This document shows, piece after piece, positions 34,729-42,230 of a stretch of DNA of 56,142 bases. The DNA comes from Planctomycetota bacterium (GTDB lineage: Bacteria > Planctomycetota > Phycisphaerae > WQYP01), in the NCBI GenBank assembly GCA_021851715.1, contig JAJZCR010000019.1:1-56142 (forward strand), written 5' to 3'. A program made the position numbers and the translations under genes. The notes beneath the pieces are model-generated. The model saw only the letters and a list, made by a program, of their open reading frames with translations. It did not search any database and was not told the DNA's origin. Positions within the stretch are counted from its first letter, which is position 1; each line of letters starts with the position of its first letter.

Positions 34729-36351
34729 ATGGACTCCGATTTATCAGTTCCTGTCTTTTCTCAAGCCTTGGAAACCTGCGAGAATTGCGGTCGTGTGATT
34801 GGCCGACTTGAACAGCCCTACATATTTCAGGAGCACGTCGTCTGTTTCAGTTGCTGGCAGGCCATCTGGCAGGCAGCCGAGCCGGCGCTCGTGCCGTTCA
34901 ATTCCATGCCAAGTTCTAATGGATCTGCCAGCCGCACAGACTTGCAAAATACTCTTTTTGAAGCGGCGGTGGAATCCAACCAGCCGCCAGTCGCGGACAT
35001 TCCCTCGCTGTTGGAACTGGCCCAGAACGGCGATGCACAGGCGATGACCATGCTGGCTGACAGTTATGCCCGTGGCCAGGGCGTACCACAAAGCGATCAG
35101 GAGGCATTCAGTTGGTATTTGCGGGCTGCGGAAAATGCCGTTCCCACCGCCATGCTCAACGCCGCCGAATGTTTTGAAAATGGGCGCGGAACCGGCCTTG
35201 ATCCGGCGGCCGCCGCCACCTGGTACGAGCGGGCCCACAGGGCAGGAAGCTCGGTGGCTGCAATACGGATTGGGCGCATGTATGAAACGGGCCGCGGCTT
35301 GCGACAGGATTTCTCCAAAGCTCTGGCGTGGTATCAAAATGCCGCCGCCGCGGACAATACCGACGCCATGAACCATATCGGCATGATGTACGATCTGGGG
35401 CACGGCGTAAAACCGAATTCAGATCTGGCTATGGAATGGTACCTCAAAGCGGCCCAGCGCGGTCATGCCGGTGCCATGACCAATTTAGGGCTGGTTTATC
35501 ATTCAAGCGGACACAACGGGCCGGACTTTACCCGGGCCATGAGTTGGTATCAAAACGCAGCCGCTGCCGGAGATCTTGCGGCCATGGTGAATATCGGCAC
35601 CATGTATGAACAAGGACACGGGGTGCAGCGCGACTACGACATGGCCATGGTCTGGTACCAGCGGGCCGCCACGCGAGGCAGTCCCGATGCGATGGCCTAC
35701 ATCGGATCGTTGTATGAGCAGGGCTGGGGTGTCAGCCAGGATTTTCAGCAGGCCATGGAATGGTACCGGAATGCCGCCGCCGCAGGTAGCTTGGATGCCA
35801 TGGCGGCCATGGGTTGTATGTATTGGGCCGGCGCGGGTACACCGCCTGACGCTGAAAAAGCGATGACCTGGTTGACCAAGGCCGCCCACGGCGGCAGTTC
35901 GCTGGGCATGTGGAATCTGGCACTGCTGTACGAACGTGGAGAGGCGGTGGAGTGCAGCTATGGTAAAGCCGTAGAGTGGTACGTCCGGGCCGCCGATCTC
36001 GGCGATACCGATGCCATGTGCCGCATCGGCCTGCTTTACGAAAAGGGTGGCCCGGAATTGGTGCGGGACCTGCGACGGGCGCGGCGTTGGTATCAATCTG
36101 CCGCGGGCAAGGGCGACAGCAATGCCATGTTCTCCATGGGTTATTTCTATGCCACCGGAAAGGCCGTGCGTTTGGATTATATGGAGGCCCTGGCCTGGTA
36201 CATGCGCGCCGCGGAAGCGGGCAACATTTTGGCCATGCGCCAGGTGGCGGCCTTTTACGAACGCGGCCTGGGGGTTCGGCGCAATGAGCGCGAAGCCTTG
36301 CGCTGGCATCGTATGGCCATTGACTCTCAGGAAGCCGCCGAACCAGCTTAA
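34729..36351 (+). CDS. Sel1-repeat protein with an N-terminal zinc ribbon
   Basis: A 540-residue protein. A four-Cys ribbon occupies the N-terminus (CENC at ~17-20, CFSC at ~39-42). A linker follows (about 50-95), then twelve Sel1 repeats of about 36 residues (pattern DAMxxIGxMYExGxGVxxDxxxAMxWYxxAA) up to residue ~530. Sel1 solenoids are protein-interaction scaffolds. The repeats are visible in the DNA as a ~108-base period. AAGGAG precedes the ATG. The partner is unknown; the ribbon could bind nucleic acid or protein. Confidence 0.88.
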   Translation: MDSDLSVPVFSQALETCENCGRVIGRLEQPYIFQEHVVCFSCWQAIWQAAEPALVPFNSMPSSNGSASRTDLQNTLFEAAVESNQPPVADIPSLLELAQNGDAQAMTMLADSYARGQGVPQSDQEAFSWYLRAAENAVPTAMLNAAECFENGRGTGLDPAAAATWYERAHRAGSSVAAIRIGRMYETGRGLRQDFSKALAWYQNAAAADNTDAMNHIGMMYDLGHGVKPNSDLAMEWYLKAAQRGHAGAMTNLGLVYHSSGHNGPDFTRAMSWYQNAAAAGDLAAMVNIGTMYEQGHGVQRDYDMAMVWYQRAATRGSPDAMAYIGSLYEQGWGVSQDFQQAMEWYRNAAAAGSLDAMAAMGCMYWAGAGTPPDAEKAMTWLTKAAHGGSSLGMWNLALLYERGEAVECSYGKAVEWYVRAADLGDTDAMCRIGLLYEKGGPELVRDLRRARRWYQSAAGKGDSNAMFSMGYFYATGKAVRLDYMEALAWYMRAAEAGNILAMRQVAAFYERGLGVRRNEREALRWHRMAIDSQEAAEPA

Positions 36352-36454
36352 ACCACCGCCGGAGCACGGAAAATTGCCGCCAAGGCGTCGGCTGCGGGCC
36401 GGCGTCCAGGGAAGCAATCCCCGGGCTGAATGTTTTTGACAGGCTGTCCACTTG

Positions 36455-36702
36455 TCCCAGCCCGGTCCCGAAGGCCTTCGGGATTTGGCCGGGCGGCTGG
36501 CTATCCATTTCCGATTTCCGTGTGCCGCCCGAAAGGCCACCACTCCGGAGGCCACATTCCTACAACATGGGGCCGGAATGGCCAAGGTGAAAATGGCCGC
36601 CGCTTTCATCAAAGCCAATATGCCATTCGATACACCGATCAGCAGGCGCGGGATGTGGCGGCCCATGTCGACAGCCACACCCGCCCACCCGATCCGCGGT
36701 AG
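36455..36702 (+). pseudogene. decayed c-type cytochrome gene fragment (TsdA-like)
   Basis: No intact frame, but the three frames together spell a C-terminal cytochrome c domain of the thiosulfate-dehydrogenase type. One frame reads AAGYPFP, a second RPHSYN, a third GAGMAKVKMAAAFIKANMPF, and the first resumes with TDQQARDVAAHVDSHTRPPD before a stop at 36702. Intact relatives read roughly GYxFPPLWGPdSfNdGAGMa...aaFI..NMP...LtDQqAxDVAaxvnsqpRP. At least three frameshifts are needed and no CxxCH haem motif survives. It lies between the Sel1 gene and the enzyme at 36704. Confidence 0.6.
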
Positions 36703-36703
36703 T

Positions 36704-38392
36704 TCAGACTTTTGAGAAACAAAAGCGAAGTTGCAGGTGGACTGGGAAACGCAATCCCAGACACAGAACGGCACAGGTTGCGGGCATGCTCGATGGAATC
36801 GGTTGGCGTGGCAATAATCGCATGGCATGGCAGGCCAATGGCAGGCCCTCGATACGGAGTTCGCCGGTATGGGAGCGAATCGATACTGCCGCTCCGCCGC
36901 GCAGGCTATGTGCATCACCGGCATGCAGTGTTGTGGTGGTCTGGCCTTCAACGATGTCAACACCGGGACGAATCCAGAAGTTCAGTGACGCAAGCAGCGC
37001 GTGCGGGGTGTTGCAGTCCAGGCGCATGACGATGTCTTGTGAGGAACACTGTACCACAATGGAGTGCTCCAAGTCCCACTGCATCTTGATCTGCGGCGCG
37101 CCGGGACGAAAATGCAGCGTATGCAACCACCCATCGGCGCAACCGGAAAGTGCGTATACGCCGGGGGCTTCCTGCCGCACGCGGCGCGGCTGTATCGCCA
37201 GCATGCCCGCGGGTGCCAGGTGCAGGCTCTGTATGACGATGTCGCCGCAATGCAGGTGAAACCAGTCGTCGCTGAGACGCACTCCTCCCCATTGGTCAAG
37301 GACTGTATCATAAAAATGGTGGCCGGAATCGGCGGAGAGCGTTAAGGCGTTTTTGCCACTGCGCCACCGCACCAGATCCCTCGCCGGATAAAATTTTTCG
37401 TACGTGGTGGATAATTCCCGGGGCGGCGGCAACGGCCCGGGGTGATTGGCAAGCTCAAACGGCAGCGGCATAAGTTCGTGCGGCAGAGACGTCTTATTTT
37501 GCAGCGCGGCCAAGGCCAGCGTGGCGAACCGTCCATCGCCGGTGAGTTGAGCCACGCGGCGGGCAACGCCATACGTGCATGGCGGGCGATTCGCTGCTGC
37601 GCGATCCTGGCGATGGCTGAAGGTAGAGTCTACTTCGCCGTTGGGGTTCAACTGATAGAGAATGAAGGTCAGGTTTCGTACCACGTGCTCGAGGAGTTCC
37701 GGTTTACCGAGGCAATCGGCCATGACCATCAATCCGTGATTGGCCACCATGTTGTAATTGGGGCTGCGCTCTTCGTACCAGCAGCCATCCTCATCGCAAT
37801 CTATACCGTCGGCCAAGTAATCCTTGATCTTGGCAAGGTAACGTTCATCGGGCCAGAGGCTGTGGACGGCAGCCAACGGCGCGCACGCCGCTGCCCAGCG
37901 GTGATTGGCTGTGTGGGCGCTTCCGGCAAGTACGGCCTGGGCGGCCCGTTGGAGAAATTGTCGCAAATCTGGCTCGATCTGGTGGTACAGTGCGGGGAGA
38001 GTACTCTGGAGGTGCTTATAAGCCTCAACCAGTCCAGGCAGAGGGAAGCCCGCTTCGTTGGCGGAATACATGCCACCGAGATCGAGCCGTCCATCCGGAG
38101 CCTGTCGCCGGAGGAGAAACTTTGCGCCGCGTCGAATGGCCGCATCGAGGCTGGGCACGTCATCCCAATCGCCAAGCCAACACCGTGCGGCGATCAGCCT
38201 CCCCAAGCGGAAGGCGGTTTCACGTCCATCGCACCAGCCCGCAGCGGGAACGTCTTCGAAGCCGCCGTCCTGGTCCGAACCATCAAGACGTTGAATGGGC
38301 AGAATTTGCCGGAGCCAGTCGCGATAGGCGCGGGTGATAACGGCTTGCTCATCATCAGAGCCCTGGCAAAATGCTGTTACGTTGTTCTTCAC
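36704..38392 (-). CDS. probable (alpha/alpha)-toroid polysaccharide-degrading enzyme
   Basis: A 562-residue protein, unnamed family. Residues ~15-300 are helical with repeated Trp/Asp/Gly-rich turns (WCDGRETAFRLGRLIA, ANHRWAAACAPLAAVHSLWP, NYNMVANHGLMVMADCLG) as in heparinase/lyase or GH88-like toroids. Residues ~310-530 look like a beta-sandwich (WDLEHSIVVQCSSQDIVMRL). No signal peptide. The start is a GTG at 38392, in GTGA overlap with the regulator upstream, so the pair is coupled and the regulator probably controls this enzyme. A polysaccharide lyase (II/III-like) is my best guess; not certain. Confidence 0.6.
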   Translation of the reverse strand: MKNNVTAFCQGSDDEQAVITRAYRDWLRQILPIQRLDGSDQDGGFEDVPAAGWCDGRETAFRLGRLIAARCWLGDWDDVPSLDAAIRRGAKFLLRRQAPDGRLDLGGMYSANEAGFPLPGLVEAYKHLQSTLPALYHQIEPDLRQFLQRAAQAVLAGSAHTANHRWAAACAPLAAVHSLWPDERYLAKIKDYLADGIDCDEDGCWYEERSPNYNMVANHGLMVMADCLGKPELLEHVVRNLTFILYQLNPNGEVDSTFSHRQDRAAANRPPCTYGVARRVAQLTGDGRFATLALAALQNKTSLPHELMPLPFELANHPGPLPPPRELSTTYEKFYPARDLVRWRSGKNALTLSADSGHHFYDTVLDQWGGVRLSDDWFHLHCGDIVIQSLHLAPAGMLAIQPRRVRQEAPGVYALSGCADGWLHTLHFRPGAPQIKMQWDLEHSIVVQCSSQDIVMRLDCNTPHALLASLNFWIRPGVDIVEGQTTTTLHAGDAHSLRGGAAVSIRSHTGELRIEGLPLACHAMRLLPRQPIPSSMPATCAVLCLGLRFPVHLQLRFCFSKV

Positions 38393-39612
38393 TGTCCAGC
38401 AGCGCTCCCGGCAGAGGCGGCTGCGAGTGTGGGCTGATCAGGTTGTGGCACGATCACCAGACGCGGCTTGATGATCCGGCATTGCGCTTCCGAAGGCAGT
38501 TGCCCTTCGCAGCGGGCAATGAGCAATCGCACCATCTCCTCGCCGAGTGCGGCATTACGTTTTTCCACTGTGGCCAGCGGTCTGGCCGGCTCCCACTCGC
38601 GCTCCGGCGTGTTCCACCAGTCATCATAGCCGACGACCAACACGTCTTGGTTAGGCCGCTTGCCGAGCACTCGGCATGCGCCTAAGACCACCGAGGCGTC
38701 CCAATCGTTTTGCGCCATGACCGCATCGACAGGATTGGCCGCGAGCAGATGTTCGGCGAGAAAACCTGCGAACTGGCGGACGCGCGTCGCAAAATTTTCG
38801 CGGGTGCCGTCGCGCGACACAACGATCCCGTGAACGCGCGGCAGCGGCGTTATGTCGGCTTCCTGCAGTGCCCGCTTGTAGCCGGCGGTCCGCCGGGCCA
38901 CCCAAGGTAGATCATCCGGTGCTGAGCCAATTTCCAGAATGCGCCGGCATCCACGCTCGATGAGAAGGCATGCCAGAAGGTACGCCCCTTCCTCGTGGTC
39001 CCGCAACACGCGGTCAAAAGGCGGCGATGCTTCCCGGTTGCCGGCCGCCACCACGCGCAGACCGCCGGTTGCCAGGCGGTGGAGCAATTTCCACCCCGCA
39101 TCGGAGTCGGCCACCGCGCTGGCAGCCAGAACGCCCAGCGGCCGGCCGACGATCACCTGTTTTATCTCGGGTTCGCTTAGAGTGGGGGTGTGGATAGCCA
39201 GCAGATGCATGGACACGGCTTGTGCGGCATCCGCGATGGCGGCTTCCACCGCGAGTTCGGCCCGTCCTCCACTCTGCATCTCGGGGTGGCCAGGCGGCAG
39301 GCTCGGCGCGTGGGTCAACATTACAATGGTGCGCGCCATCAGCACGGTCCCATGCGTTTTGAACGGCGTAGTTGCAACAATTCGGCCGCGAACTTTGCGG
39401 CCGCGGCCCGGCAAAGCCTCTATGAGCCCCTCCGCCTGCAGTCGCAACAACACCGCACGTACCGTTCCACGCGAGGCGGCAAGACTCGCCGCCAGATCCA
39501 TTTCCGATGCCAGCCGTTGGCCTGGCGCACATTTGCCATCATGTATCCATTGTCGGATTTCCCGATCAACGCGAGCACTGGGGGCCTGATTGGCAATTAC
39601 GGTTTGAGTCAT
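38389..39612 (-). CDS. GntR/LacI hybrid transcriptional regulator
   Basis: A 407-residue regulator. The N-terminus has a GntR-type winged helix (RVDREIRQWIHDGKCAPGQR, then MDLAASLAASRGTVRAVLLR and ALPGRGRKV). It is joined to a LacI-type sugar-binding domain (about 90-390) with ASAVADSD, LLIERGCRRILEIGSAP, AVMAQNDWDASVVLGACRV and VVGYDDW. This is the AraR architecture, which senses a sugar. The gene is coupled to the enzyme at 36704 by a four-base overlap. The ATG at 39612 has no ribosome binding site, and a promoter sits so close that the mRNA may be leaderless. Confidence 0.85.
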   Translation of the reverse strand: MTQTVIANQAPSARVDREIRQWIHDGKCAPGQRLASEMDLAASLAASRGTVRAVLLRLQAEGLIEALPGRGRKVRGRIVATTPFKTHGTVLMARTIVMLTHAPSLPPGHPEMQSGGRAELAVEAAIADAAQAVSMHLLAIHTPTLSEPEIKQVIVGRPLGVLAASAVADSDAGWKLLHRLATGGLRVVAAGNREASPPFDRVLRDHEEGAYLLACLLIERGCRRILEIGSAPDDLPWVARRTAGYKRALQEADITPLPRVHGIVVSRDGTRENFATRVRQFAGFLAEHLLAANPVDAVMAQNDWDASVVLGACRVLGKRPNQDVLVVGYDDWWNTPEREWEPARPLATVEKRNAALGEEMVRLLIARCEGQLPSEAQCRIIKPRLVIVPQPDQPTLAAASAGSAAGQ

Positions 39613-39619
39613 GAATCTG

Positions 39620-39647
39620 ATGTTAGACTTTTTTGGGTCAATGTCAA
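39620..39647 (-). promoter_or_regulatory. promoter immediately in front of the GntR/LacI gene
   Basis: On the minus strand: TTGACA (39647-39642), a 16-base spacer, TAACAT (39625-39620). Transcription would begin about seven bases further, at or next to the A of the ATG (39612). No Shine-Dalgarno sequence is present, which fits a leaderless transcript. Confidence 0.5.
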
Positions 39648-39852
39648 GGTGATGAACAATAAGCGTAACGGTTCAGGTGGCAAAAGAATAAAAATATTGA
39701 GAAATTTCTGTTTATTATAGGACGTTGCTATAGAAATCACGCACATAATGCGAGCAGATCATCGAACACAGTGATTATTTGACCAATTTTCACCAATATT
39801 TCCCGTGAACGGTTGCCACGCACTGTCGTGGTCATCATATTAACGCCACCCG

Positions 39853-40075
39853 TCTTTTTGTACTTATATTGTCTTACATAGACACTAGTTTTAAACAATA
39901 GTTTGACAACGGTTGTGTTTTCTATTAGACTCCACAGTGAAATAAGAAGCTCCCGGTTGCACGCATCAATCGGAGAATATGTTTTCGTGTGCTTCTTTAA
40001 AGGAAGAAAATCATGAGAAGCAAATTTGGCTCCTATTTTAACGTCGGTTCACGGGTTCTTTCGCGGCGGACTGCG
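39853..40075 (+). repeat. duplicated promoter-leader unit, copy A
   Basis: About 220 bases that recur at 40925-41144 with scattered changes. They share TTTTTGyACTTATATTGTCT (39855 on), the promoter, the leader and the first ~20 codons. Copy A drives the gene at 40013. The rest of 39648-39852 is AT-rich and shows nothing that I can name. Confidence 0.8.
39903..39931 (+). promoter_or_regulatory. strong sigma-70 promoter of the first secreted paralogue
   Basis: TTGACA at 39903-39908, a 17-base spacer, TAGACT at 39926-39931. The same promoter is kept in the second copy, with one base changed in the spacer. A palindromic CAAC-G-GTTG overlaps the start of the spacer and could be an operator. A conserved 23-base element (39855-39877) ends 26 bases before the -35 in both copies. 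Confidence 0.65.
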
Positions 40076-40888
40076 GGGCGGTGTCCTAAGCTTGGCTCAC
40101 TGGCGGCGGTGCTGCTGGGGTTGGCCTTTGGCGGCGCTGCGCACGCGGGGATGATCACGGTCAGCGCGTCAGCGCCAACGTTCGCCAGCGGCGATATCGT
40201 AATTTCTCAGCCCACGTCGGTTGGAGCCGCCAACGGCACCTACGATGCGGACAACAGCTATCACGGAGTCGGCCAGTCGTTTACCACGGGCTCCAATGCG
40301 GCCGGGTATAAGCTAAAATCGTTCACGTACAAGCTTTCCGCGACGAACGCTCCGACCGGAACATTCAACTTCGAAGTAATCTCGCTGGCAACGCCGAACA
40401 CATCTGTCCAGACAAGCACAAGCCGCGGTATCTTGGCGAGTCCGGAAGGAACGTACACGGTAGTAGGCATGGATACCGCGACCGCCTCGGCCGGAACTTC
40501 CGGAACTTGGCCACTGGGAGTACCGGCGAATTCGTCGGCCTACGCAGGGTATTACGTCACCTTCAAGTTTGGGACGCCGGTGTCGTTGGCTGCCAACACG
40601 ACCTATGCTTTCGACGTAAGTGGCCCGGCTTATTTCAACGTCGATCATGCCGCTTTCGAATCAACGCCGGTCAACTCGAATGTGTCGGAAATCGCAATAA
40701 ACGAATACAACAAGTACGGCGGCAGCGTTGGCGCTACCGGCACCTATGTCGGGTCCGGATTCATCTCCAACTATAAGGACGGAGCCGGGACCTACAACCG
40801 CGTCTTTTACGCCGACACGACCGCCAATCCGGTACCGGCCACTGGCGGCAACCGTTCAAGGGCAAAAGTGGCGAAATTAGCCAAATAA
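40013..40888 (+). CDS. secreted beta-sandwich protein, anchor-less paralogue of the PEP-CTERM protein
   Basis: A 291-residue exported protein. A signal peptide (SLAAVLLGLAFGGAAHA, ending near residue 45) follows an Arg-rich start. The mature part is Thr/Ser/Ala/Asn-rich and all-beta (choice-anchor style: GQSFTTGSNAAGYKLKSFTY, TPVSLAANTTYAFDVSGP). It is about 75-80% identical by eye to the gene at 41239. Its C-terminus diverges right after TANPVP into ATGGNRSRAKVAKLAK, whereas the paralogue continues into a PEP-CTERM anchor. It should therefore be released rather than sorted. AAAGGA precedes the ATG. Role unknown; likely surface or matrix. Confidence 0.8.
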   Translation: MRSKFGSYFNVGSRVLSRRTAGRCPKLGSLAAVLLGLAFGGAAHAGMITVSASAPTFASGDIVISQPTSVGAANGTYDADNSYHGVGQSFTTGSNAAGYKLKSFTYKLSATNAPTGTFNFEVISLATPNTSVQTSTSRGILASPEGTYTVVGMDTATASAGTSGTWPLGVPANSSAYAGYYVTFKFGTPVSLAANTTYAFDVSGPAYFNVDHAAFESTPVNSNVSEIAINEYNKYGGSVGATGTYVGSGFISNYKDGAGTYNRVFYADTTANPVPATGGNRSRAKVAKLAK

Positions 40889-40924
40889 TATGGAGTACCT
40901 TCGTGGTTATCAAAATAGTTCCAT

Positions 40925-41144
40925 CGTTTTTGCACTTATATTGTCTTACTGTGGTGCCATGTTTGAACAATTATTTGACAACGGTTGTGTTTTCTGTTAG
41001 ACTCACCGGTGAAGCAAGAATCTCCAGGTTGGACGTGCCAACCGGAGAGTATGTTTTAGTGTGCTTCTTGTTGTAAAAGGAAAAAATCATGAGAGGCAAA
41101 TTTGGTTCCAATTTCAACGTCGCTTTACGGTTTCATTCGCGGCG
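40925..41144 (+). repeat. duplicated promoter-leader unit, copy B
   Basis: Second copy of 39853-40075, including the 23-base element (40927-40949), the promoter, the leader and the start of the coding region. Similarity stops near 41144, inside the 28-codon remnant frame. Confidence 0.8.
40975..41003 (+). promoter_or_regulatory. sigma-70 promoter of the second secreted paralogue
   Basis: TTGACA at 40975-40980, a 17-base spacer, TAGACT at 40998-41003, matching copy A. The resulting mRNA would have a leader of about 230 bases before the ATG at 41239 and would contain the 28-codon frame 41089-41175. Confidence 0.65.
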
Positions 41145-41175
41145 GACTGTTCTGGCTGCCAAAGTTTGGCGTTAA
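41089..41175 (+). pseudogene. 28-codon truncated leader of a third paralogue copy (or uORF)
   Basis: ATG with AAAGGA upstream encodes MRGKFGSNFNVALRFHSRRT and eight more residues, then TAA. It matches the first codons of the gene at 40013 (MRSKFGSYFNVGSRVLSRRT). The likely explanation is an unequal tandem duplication that left the original start region behind. It is translatable and lies in the leader of the 41239 transcript, so it could act as an upstream open reading frame. Confidence 0.6.
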
Positions 41176-41238
41176 ATCCGCGGGCCGGGCGTTCCGGTTC
41201 GGGAAGTTTTTAGAGGCGTCTTAAAAAAGGAGAATATA

Positions 41239-42054
41239 ATGAGATGCAAAACCAGTTTCCATTCCCAGTTTCAGTGTGGTGTTTCGGCGGCGGTGCTGGC
41301 GGGGTTAGCCTTTGGCGGCGCAGCGCACGCGGGGGTGATCACGGTCAGCGCGTCAGCGCCGACGTTCGCGAATGGCGATACCGTGATATCGCAGCCCACG
41401 TCGGTTGGAGGTGCCAACGGCCAGTACGACTCGGACAACAACTATCACGGAGCCGGCCAGTCGTTTACTACAGGCTCCAATGCGGCCGGGTATAAGCTAA
41501 AGTCGTTCACGTACGAGCTTGACACGTCCAACAGTCCGACTGGAACATTCAACTTCGAAGTAATCTCGCTGGCAACGCCGAACACATCTGTCTCGACAAA
41601 CACCAGCCTGAACAGTCCCGAAGGGACATACACGGTGGTAGGCATGGATACCGCGACCGCCTCGGCTGGCACTTGGGTGTCGAATAGCCATTACATCACG
41701 TTCAGTTTTGGGACGCCGGTGTCGTTGGCTGCCAACACGACCTATGCTTTCGATGTAAGTGGCCCGACTTATTTTAACATCGATCATGCCGCCGGCGAAT
41801 CAACGCCGGTCAACTCGAATGTGTCGCAAATCGCAATCAACGAATACAGCGCCTACGGCGCCAGCGTTGGTGCTACCGGCAGCTACATCGTGTCTGGGTT
41901 CATCACCGACTATGCTAACGGAGCAGGGGCCTACAACCGGGTCTTTTACGCCGACACGACCGCCAATCCTGTTCCCGAACCAGCGGCGCTGGGGCTGATG
42001 GGCGTTGGCGGCCTTGGCCTGCTGCTGATCGGCAAACGCCGAAAAATGGCGTGA
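41239..42054 (+). CDS. PEP-CTERM sorted secreted protein
   Basis: A 271-residue exported protein. The signal peptide SAAVLAGLAFGGAAHA ends near residue 31. The all-beta mature part is the same as in the gene at 40013. The C-terminus VPEPAALGLMGVGGLGLLLI followed by GKRRKMA is a full PEP-CTERM sorting signal: PEP box, hydrophobic helix, basic tail. An exosortase recognises this signal and the protein ends up at the surface or in the extracellular matrix. No exosortase gene is in the window. AAGGAG precedes the ATG. A terminator follows at 42128. Confidence 0.88.
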   Translation: MRCKTSFHSQFQCGVSAAVLAGLAFGGAAHAGVITVSASAPTFANGDTVISQPTSVGGANGQYDSDNNYHGAGQSFTTGSNAAGYKLKSFTYELDTSNSPTGTFNFEVISLATPNTSVSTNTSLNSPEGTYTVVGMDTATASAGTWVSNSHYITFSFGTPVSLAANTTYAFDVSGPTYFNIDHAAGESTPVNSNVSQIAINEYSAYGASVGATGSYIVSGFITDYANGAGAYNRVFYADTTANPVPEPAALGLMGVGGLGLLLIGKRRKMA

Positions 42055-42127
42055 GCGGCCAAGCTTGGCCGCGGGCCGCCAGGCGGATCGCACAAGATAC
42101 GCCGTCGGCAAAATAAAAGTAAGGGAG

Positions 42128-42153
42128 GGCCGGAGCAATAAACTCCGGCCTTT
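42128..42153 (+). terminator. intrinsic terminator after the PEP-CTERM gene
   Basis: GGCCGGAG / CTCCGGCC, eight perfect pairs around a CAATAAA loop, followed by TTTCC. It lies 74 bases after the stop. A separate perfect 18-base palindrome, GCGGCCAAGCTTGGCCGC (42055-42072), begins at the base after the stop codon. Confidence 0.65.
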
Positions 42154-42230
42154 CCGCTTTGGCCTGGTTGTACGTAGTAGTCGGCGTATCCAGTTCCGGA
42201 GAAGCGTCGGCCAGACAAAGGAGACCCGTC

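Noticed and set aside
34990..36340. regular ~108-base repeats considered as a CRISPR or satellite array
   Set aside because: The repeats are degenerate, in frame and encode Sel1 motifs, so they are protein repeats.
35503..36963. 486-codon open frame on the minus strand
   Set aside because: It is antisense to the Sel1-repeat gene. Its apparent repeats (HGIG...VPxHG) are the mirror image of the Sel1 codons.
42055..42072. perfect 18-base palindrome after the PEP-CTERM stop considered as a terminator or operator
   Set aside because: It has no loop and no T-run. The hairpin at 42128 is the better terminator. It may be chance in GC-rich DNA.
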